NCBI GenBank assembly: GCA_905116865.2
Contig: CAJHNH020002668.1
Location: forward strand, 324,501 to 388,500
Length of the DNA stretch: 64,000 bases
Source of the DNA: Candidula unifasciata
Taxonomy: Eukaryota; Mollusca; Gastropoda; Stylommatophora; Geomitridae
Reading direction: 5' to 3'
Shown: piece by piece, positions 53,501-62,500 of the stretch
Layout: the number at the start of each line of letters is the position of its first letter
Numbering within the stretch: the stretch's first letter is position 1
Translations under genes and position numbers: made by a program
The notes under the pieces: generated by a model
Told to the model about the DNA's origin: nothing
The model's database searches: none
Seen by the model: the letters and a program-made list of their open reading frames with translations, nothing else

Positions 53501-56500
53501 TGTGTCTAATGCTCTGATGTTGTTGTTGTGTAGTGAATGTGTCTAATGCTCTGATGTTGTTGTTGTGTAGTGAATGTGTCTAATGCTCTGATGTTGTTGT
53601 TGTGTAGTGAATGTGTCTAATGCTCTGATGTTGTTGTTGTGTAGTCAATGTGTCTAATGCTCTGATGTTGTTGTGTAGTGAATGTGTCTAATTCTCTGAT
53701 GTTGTTGTTGTGTAGTGAATGTGTCTAATGCTCTGATGTTGTTGTTGTGTAGTCAATGTGTCTAATGCTCTGATGTTGTTGTTGTTGTGTAGTCAATGTG
53801 TCTAATGCTCTGATGTTGTTGTTGTGTAGTCAATGTGTCTAATGCTCTGATGTTGTTGTTGTTGTGTAGTCAATGTGTCTAATGCTCTGATGTTGTTGTT
53901 GTGTAGTCAATGTGTCTAATGCTCTGATGTTGTTGTTGTTTGGTGAATGTGTCTAAATCCCAGCTTGGCTCCCAGTGTTGTAAAGCTGCAGAGCTAGTCT
54001 CTACTCTCAGGGAGGATAGGAGGTTATTCAGGGGCCGCTGTGGAGCCACTCAGTAATAATGTCAACTCTGGCAGTTACACAAGTCATCTTGAGCACATGA
54101 GCCATACAAGTTCATCCACACTTATATGTACCTGACACAACTCAAAATGTTACAACTGGTCCATTGACATATTTTCCCAGCTTTTCATTTGTCCTGGTTT
54201 TCACATTTCCCTCAGTTTCTCACATGTCTTGGTTGTCACAGTTGTGACTTTCTTTCTTAAGCTACGCCACATGGCCATTCTAGTGATGATGTTAGGGTAT
54301 ATTGAAACAAAAGACTAAGATGATTGCCTGCTCATCATTGTCTAGCTGAGGCACTGCCCATAATTTCTTTGTTGTTTCTAAATGTAACCAATATGAGTTG
54401 TCGTCTTTACATCAGAGATTGGCAGCTATAGATCTCCTTAACTCTTTTGCTGTCAAAATGAAACTTAAAGTCATAACTGACTGTATTTATGTGGTATAGA
54501 CGAGGGGGTCTCTGAGCCTGACAATCTGAGGTAGCATGGCTAGTGCAGTTGAGATGGGCTGTGCAGGTTAGGATTCAATTTTTGATCCTCTGGCAGAAAT
54601 GAATCATAACCTAATCAAGAATTTCTTCTTCTTTGCATTCCCCGGCTGTAAAAACTCCAGCAGAAAGCTCAGGTTGTTTGTCCATTTCTGGTCTTTAGTC
54701 TTGTTCCAGAACTTGATTTTTATGTGCACATCTGTTTTACAGAGCTGGCATATTTGTATGCAGACTGTTGGTTCCTCACCTTAAGTTCTGAATCAAGACT
54801 AAAGTCCAGAAGTGGACGAAAAAGCAGAAATTTAAGTTCTTTTCACCCTATCTCCTAGGAAAGTTCCATGAAATGTCCTGAAAAGGGGAAGGGGTGGGGT
54901 TATGGGGGGGGGGGGGGGGTGGGTTAGTGTTAGTCAGTGTTTTTTTAACACTAACTCTAAAACACTAAAACTTCAAAATTCTAGGGTTGTCATTTTTTTG
55001 GGTCGATTTCATCATTTATTGCATCATCATCTCCAGTGTGTGTTACTTTCGTTCGTCGCCACCACCACCACTGTGCCCTGTTTAGGAGCAGAGTTCTTAC
55101 TTCGTGACTTCGCCTTTATCATGAATTTTCTTGACCTGTCAGCATCACTTCATCTAATGCTAACCCTAATCTACCAGTATTCATTCATGGAGGCTGTTGG
55201 TCCTATTCAGGGCTCTCACAAGCAACCACCCCAGCAACCTTTTTCAGGATGCCAGTTCAAGCCGAACTTCATGAGTTGCTGAGTGAGTTACACAGAACAA
55301 TCAACTTCATACTGGAGACAACATTGCAAATAGAGATAATCTATATTAGGTGAATGAAAGAAGAAGAAACTAACCCTTATCCTAACCTCCCTATAATATA
55401 GAACATTCCAGGGAACTTCTTAGGAATTCCCTACCAAATCTCGCAGCCCCCCGAGATGGGGTGAAAAAGCAGAAAAGAACCGAACTTTCCGCTGGAGTTT
55501 ACAGCCAGCGATCGTGAAAAGGCAGGCAGATTACACAAGGAAAACTTAAGTAGAAGATCATTGAGACGTCAAAGTATATCATTTAGTTGTGAAAACGGCT
55601 GCAGTTTTGCTTCCTGAAGATCATTTGCATATTTGTTCATGATGTTGACCATCTGTTGAATAGATCAACTAGAGGAGTTGAGACACAGATTTCCCCATAG
55701 CCTACACAACGATGTCTTGCTGGCAAATTGCTGCTGGGAGTATGCTGTTGTTTGGAACAAAGACCCAGAGGTAGGATGTTTGCCCAAATGATGTTGTGTT
55801 TTCTTTTCATATTTTTTGCAGTGTTTTGATTAATTTGTGTGTCAGTTCTTCTTCTTCTGCATTCATCCAAAGGTATTAATGCATTGTGCTCGCTTACAGC
55901 ATGGCTGTAATATTTGTGCCTTTTTGGCGACACATCTGACTTCTGCAGGCATCTGTTGCATTTCGGATTATGTAAAGTCTTTTGGACAACATTTATAATT
56001 GTTTTTATATTAATGGAATCAGTTTTATGACACCATCATATTTACTCAGCCAGTCTTTTACAGAACATAGCTCTCATCACAGCACACCTCAGAGTCTCTT
56101 TCTCTAACCAATTATCCAGCCCAATTTGCTTTCGTAGCCAGTGCGTCTTGAGTGTCTTGTATCCACCACTGCAGAGGTCTGTCTCTGTGTCAGTTTCCTG
56201 AAACTACCCTCCACCACCATTCTCTCCAGGCCACCTTGATGTTTGACGTGGACAGAATAGCTGAACTTTCAGGACAGGATGCTGTTTGTGAGCCAGTTCT
56301 CCTTCAGTGCTCAGATCATGTAGGATGTTTGTGTTTTTCATCTTGTTGGTCCATGCTATTCTAAGAATTCTTCTGTAGGATTTCAGTTTCAAAAGCTTCA
56401 GTTTTGTCTTTAGTGATTAAGAGTCCATGACTCAAATGCATAAGTTGCCATGGGAAAGATGCATGATCTCAGTTTTATGACACTTCAGTAAATTCATAGA

Positions 56501-59500
56501 TAATCAGTCTCTCCAATTAAAGATATATAGATCCCAGCTCACCGTGGCATATTAAGAAATGAGTTGGCAGACAGACTTGCAAAGAATAGAAGAAAGGAGA
56601 AACAACACACCAATTCATTGTCATTACCAGAAATCAAATCACTCGTCAAGGAATTGTGATGAAAACAAACCAACAGTGAAAATCAATAAGACCCCATCAG
56701 CAGACTCAACAGAAGGCTGAGAACAGAATACAGCAGGCTCAGCAACCACATGTATAAAATACTGTACGGTTCCCCCACAGTGTGCTGGTCAGACAGGACC
56801 ACAAACACCTGAGCACGTATTGCAGACCTGGCCACTCTATTTACAGCCATGAAGAGAAACCTGGCCTCAAGAGCCAAATGTGCAGAGAAAGCTATGAGGA
56901 ACCATGGAGAACCTGCAACTGACACGCGAATTCATAGAGGCAACCCACCTGATGGGCTGACCTGAGCATAGGAAACTGAATGTGAAGAAAAAGATAAAGA
57001 AATCTCTCATCCATGAAAGAAGCCAGATAGCACTTTAGTCATCTGAAGGGGGATGATTTTTTCACCATTATTATAATTGTGGCACCTCCACCTTAGAGGT
57101 TAACTGCAGGGTATCCACCGCTAACAATAGGAATATTACTATGTGAGGTCCAAATATTTTCCACGGTGGGATTCTCATACCACAATCTGAAAGCCATAAG
57201 AATGGCTTTTTCTAAACCTCCGAATGCAGGAATTGAACCCTGGTAAACATTGAGGATCACATTGTGAAACCATATCACTTACTTCTGTTTCCCCATTTAC
57301 TATTTTTAGTAATTTTCTATTCTAGATTTGAATCATATAGTGTGCCTTTTATTTTTTGTAAAACATTGAATATTAATGAGCATAAACAATTGTATATTAA
57401 TGAGCATAAACAATTGAATATTAATGAGCATAAACAATTGAATATTAATGAGCTTAAACAATTGAATATTAATGAGCATAAACAATTGAATATTAATGAG
57501 CTTAAACAATTGAATATTAATGAGCATAAACAATTGAATATTAATGAGCATAAACAATTGAATATTAATGAGCTTAAACAATTGAATATTAATGAGCATA
57601 AACAATTGAATATTAATGAGCATAAACAATTGAATATTAATGAGCATAAACAATTGAATATTAATGAGCATAAACAATTGAATATTAATGAGCATAAACA
57701 ATTGTATATTAATGAACATAAACAATTGAATATTAATGAGCATAAACAATCACCTCACATGAAAATAGTTGTCGTCATCACATAACATGTCTTTTGCAGA
57801 AGGTCCCTGTCATCACGGTCTGCCTGAAAGAAACTTTCCCGCTCTCCCGCCCCCATGTACTTTCCTAACCAAGGTGTCCATGGTTTTCTGAGAATCTTTC
57901 TGTAGCATTTCAGCTCAAAAGCCCCTGTTTTCATCTCTAATGAAGTCATTTAAAACCAATCTCATAGATGACAGTGCCCTGACATAGCAGATTATGAAGA
58001 ACCTATTTGATATCTTCTGGTTGATTCCAGAACCGGGTTCTGAATTTTCTGCCCGAGTTTTGCTGAGATAGGAAAGTTAAGCCGTCTAAGTTCTGAGGTG
58101 TTGTGATGCAATATGTTTTATCTTAAAAAAATATGTTGTATAAAAGTTGTAGTTTAAAAAAAAAAACTAAACTTTTGTTACTGTTTTCAAACAGGCAACT
58201 CAAAATCTGGAATTATCCCTGGAATTCTTGAGGCTGGTTCAAAATGCTGTGTTGCGCCAAGGTGGGTGTTTGTGAAATATCCTGTTCTCAAATAGCACAT
58301 AGTGGCGCGGTGATATCGATCACAGGTGTGAGGGAAAGTAAAGGCCATTGTGATGTGTATAAGGAGTTAATCCGTACCTCAACTCTGGGGCCAGCCGGCT
58401 CTTGGATGGTTTTACGGATTCTCATGCAAGACTTCTGCCACACATTGGGGACCACCCCAAATGCATGGATGAAAAAGGATACCAAAGCTCATTTGGAACA
58501 TCGGTATTGTCCTCTGGCCCGAAATACTACTAAATGATAACCATCGGTTAAAACATCTCTTCAGTGTGAAAAACTAGTGTACTGCTGAGATTCAGCCCCA
58601 AAAACAAGAGATTTGCTCGCAGTCTAGACGTGCAGTATCTCTTGGGGGCTGTAACTTGTGGAACAGTCCTGTCTCTGAACGACCAATGCTATTTTATCAG
58701 TGACGTCACCGCGTTGGGGTACACCAGGACAAACTGTCATAGTGCTGGTTTGGTTTAATATAGCAGGGTTGACTGCACCATATAGCAGGGTTAACTGCAC
58801 CATATAGCAGGGTTGACTGCACCATATAGCAGGGTTGACTGCACCATATAGAAGGCTTGAGAAAGAGAGAGGGAAAAAATGGTGTTGTAAAGTGAGATCA
58901 ACCTGAGATCCACAGTGAATTTAAAAAAAAAGCTTTTTCTGGACCAAGCAATCAACATCAGGATAGGTTAGGCAGCAGCAACAATGAGCAGATTTGAACG
59001 AAGAAGACACAGACAATAGATTGCACAAGTTATTGCCTGGTATATTTTGCTGTAATGATAGCCCCGCAGTCTGCATTGACGGCGAAGAGCTGGAGACAGT
59101 TGACCACAAACCTGGTAGGCAAGAGTTTTTGTTTTAATCGTGAGCTTTTTTTTTCAAGGAGCAGATTAAGAAAAAAGAGTTTGGTAGAACCAAAAGCTCA
59201 CAATTAAAACAAAAACTTTTTTCTATCAGGCTTGTGTTCTCAGCACTCTTTTGTATGACAGCTTTCATGTGTGATGCCTAAGAAGAATAGTTGGCATTAA
59301 GTGGCAAGACAAGATCACAAAAATTGAGGTATAGGAAAGAGCAGGTATTACAAGTCTTCTCAGTGCTCAGTCTATGAAGGCTCAGGTGGCTGGGTCACAC
59401 CTTGGAGAATGGAGTATGGTAGAGTCCCTAAGGACATACTCTATAGTGAATTACATATGGGTTGAAGATGCCGAGGCCAGCCTCTGCTATGATATGAGTT

Positions 59501-62500
59501 GGATTCATGAGAACAAAATGCCATGGACCTTGTTGTATGGAGGAGGCGAATCAGGAAGGGAATGAGAATGAAGGGAAAGAATGAGAGCTGCGTGTCTGAG
59601 AAGACAGACACTAAATACATACGATGGCAGTAACGGTCTGAAATCCCATACTGTAATTGTGAAAGACTTTTCTTAATTCTTGCGAGCGTTTTCTAGTCAC
59701 ACTTGCTATCGCCATGAGCTGAGAGTCCCATGTCTCCTCATAGCACAGTATAACAATATCATCTGGAAAGATGGAAAGGTGCCAACATTTATATGTATAC
59801 ATCCCCGTGTGGGTTCTGGGGCCCTATTATAGGGAAAACAAGAATAGACCCACTGCCAACCCAATAGCATGTCGTAAGAGTCGATGAATTGGTAGCTTCT
59901 TTCGAAGTCGGAATTCATCTGCCCGAGAGGCAAGGAACCAGCAGTCTGCTTACAAATGAGTCAGATCCAAAAGTGGATGAACAACCGGAACTTTCTGCCA
60001 GAGTTTACAGCTGGTGAACATGAAGAAGAAGATATGCATACATACATTTATGTGAATATAAATAAAAGCAACCCAATAAAGTATCAAATGACAGAGATGA
60101 CTGAAGGGCCACTGATTGCTGATGTTGAGTTTAGTTGAGCTGAGTTAAAAATTGACATCAGAGCACTCGGGACATTCCCATAAACTCTCCATACCAGTCT
60201 TCAGAAGCGTGTGCAGAGTCCTAATTCTGATACCACCAGTAGCAGGCAGATTGTATACTTCTTTTGCTTTGCCCCCTGAACATTGCGTCTTGGCCCAACC
60301 TCCTCGTCACTCTCCACTGAACCATTCTCTTGAGACCCTGATAATCTGTGATGTTTCTGCACTGTTCGCTCCCTCCCTCTCATAGGGCCTTGTTGACATC
60401 CACTTGTCCTGCATCAGTTTACCACCAAGCGGTTGTCAGTGTCTGTTGCAACTGAAGAAGAGAAGGAGCCCTGTTGTGTGAATTGCTAAGTATTTGTTAA
60501 GTGATACAAATATCTTCTTCTTTGATCCTTCTGTCAGAGAACTTATATCAGGAGGCCGGTAGCCTTTATGAAAGCTATCGTGCAATCCATATCCTCTCGT
60601 GTACCATACAGCTTTGTCTTCATTGTTGTTGGAACAGGCCAGATTGCGTCTCTGTTGTCAGCATACAGTTGACAGTGTTGGAGCACATGCTCAGCATTTT
60701 CGGGTGCCACGCTGCAGGGACACGTCTCTGTGTTTCCTACACCGAACAGTTTGAACATATGTTGACGAGTCATGTTCTGTTTAATGCCAGGTGTGTCCAG
60801 TCTTTTGTGGCACATGTTCATGCAGAAGAGGGCATCAGCTGCAGCCCATCTGATGGAAAAGGTTAGTAATCTCTGATGTTTATCTGTACTCTCCATGACC
60901 TTACTGCAATCAACAAATTTTAAAACCTTCTTCTCTTTTGCCTGTTCTATTTTCTCCTTGGTGCTAAAAGTATAATAGTGTGTTTATCTGTACTTTCCAT
61001 GACCTTACTGCAATCAACATATTATTAAAAAGGGCGGGGGGAGGGGTGGATAGACACACTGCCCCACTAACAAGCATGTTGTAAAAGGCAACTAATTAGC
61101 GGTGCATCCCTCAAAGTCAGAGTTCATATGCCCGAGAGGCTAGGAACCAACAGTCTGCATACAAATAAACCGGATGTGTAAAACAGATGTGCACACACAA
61201 TTCAAGTTCCGGATCAAGACCAGAGTTTAAAAGTGGACGAGCGAGCAGCACTTTCCACTGGAGTTTACTTCTGGGGAATGCTAAGACGGAGTTAGTAAGA
61301 ATTGCATTTGTTGTCACGTTGGAGAGAAATCTGTGAGGGCTTCTGGTGCTTTTGCCTTGACTACTAGTAGTCAGACTATGGAGGTCGTAGCACTTAACTG
61401 TGCTTTAGACTTGACTACTAGTAGTCAGACTATGGAGGTCGTAGCACTTAACTGTGCTTTAGACTTGACTTTAGCATTTCCTGATTGCATGAAGAGAACT
61501 AATTGCCAACATAAGAAAGAAACAGTCTACATTCTTTGGTATTGTGATAAGAAGGAGAAAACTGGAGTACATTGTGACAGTAGGAAAGCTATATACAGAT
61601 AACCCTAAATTAAAAAAACCACCATAAAATAATTATAGAAACAATTAACAGTAACAATAAATGGGTCTTCTAAATAGCTTATTATTGCCTGTTAATTATC
61701 TTATCTGTTGTGGCCATATGTGCTAATTTCTGCCTTTTATTTCACTACTTTTGAGCAGGTTGGAAAACCACCAAAAGACAGGCTGTGTAGGAAGGTAATC
61801 TAGTGTTATTTGTTTTTCATTATGATGTAGTTTTTGTCCTATCATATACTTTTGCTAAAAGTATAAGTCACACAGACTTTCTGTATCATTATCTAGCAAG
61901 TTTAAAATTAAGAGGATTTTCAACTCTTTCGCCCTGAGAAGCGGTTAAACTGACACTTCCGGCTGGATCCAATCCCCCATAAATGTCACTTAACTGACTT
62001 TTCTACAGCGACATTTTTTTACGAGACGCATAGTTAATGCTATTAGTTTTGTTTATGCCTGCGCAGCAGAAGCACCACAGGCTGTCACAGGTCAGGATAT
62101 CTTCTTCTTTTCATTCGTCTGAGTGACGTATTTACATTATGCCTGTTTACATCATAGCAGCAATATTTGCTCTTTTCAGCCGACACATCCAACTTCGAGC
62201 ATTTGTTGACTGGATTAACTTCCTGGGGTCAGGATGTAAACATATTTACTGTAGATAAGATTTAGAAGGTTTTTATATAAACTGAATGGCTATTTTAAAA
62301 CTAAGTTGACGTCAAATTTTCTTTGTTGCCTAAGTCTCAGCATGTCACTCAGTACGTATTTTATTTTAGGCTGCAAGGAATGTGTTATATTTAATGCTTC
62401 ACTCTGTTCACATTTATTGGTGACTCCTTTTATATATCTTATAGATAAATAATTTTTTTTTAAATAAATGACCTGTTCAAAATTATTTTTTTTTTAAAAA

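Noticed and set aside
50513..53945. CRISPR-like array
   Set aside because: Units are contiguous with no unique spacers, and this is an animal genome. The same applies to the arrays at 10421, 20963, 29690, 38947 and 42893.
57264..57785. Open frames of 173 (+) and 138 (-) codons with an 8-residue repeat
   Set aside because: Both come from the 24-bp AT-rich array; open frames on both strands are expected from the unit length.
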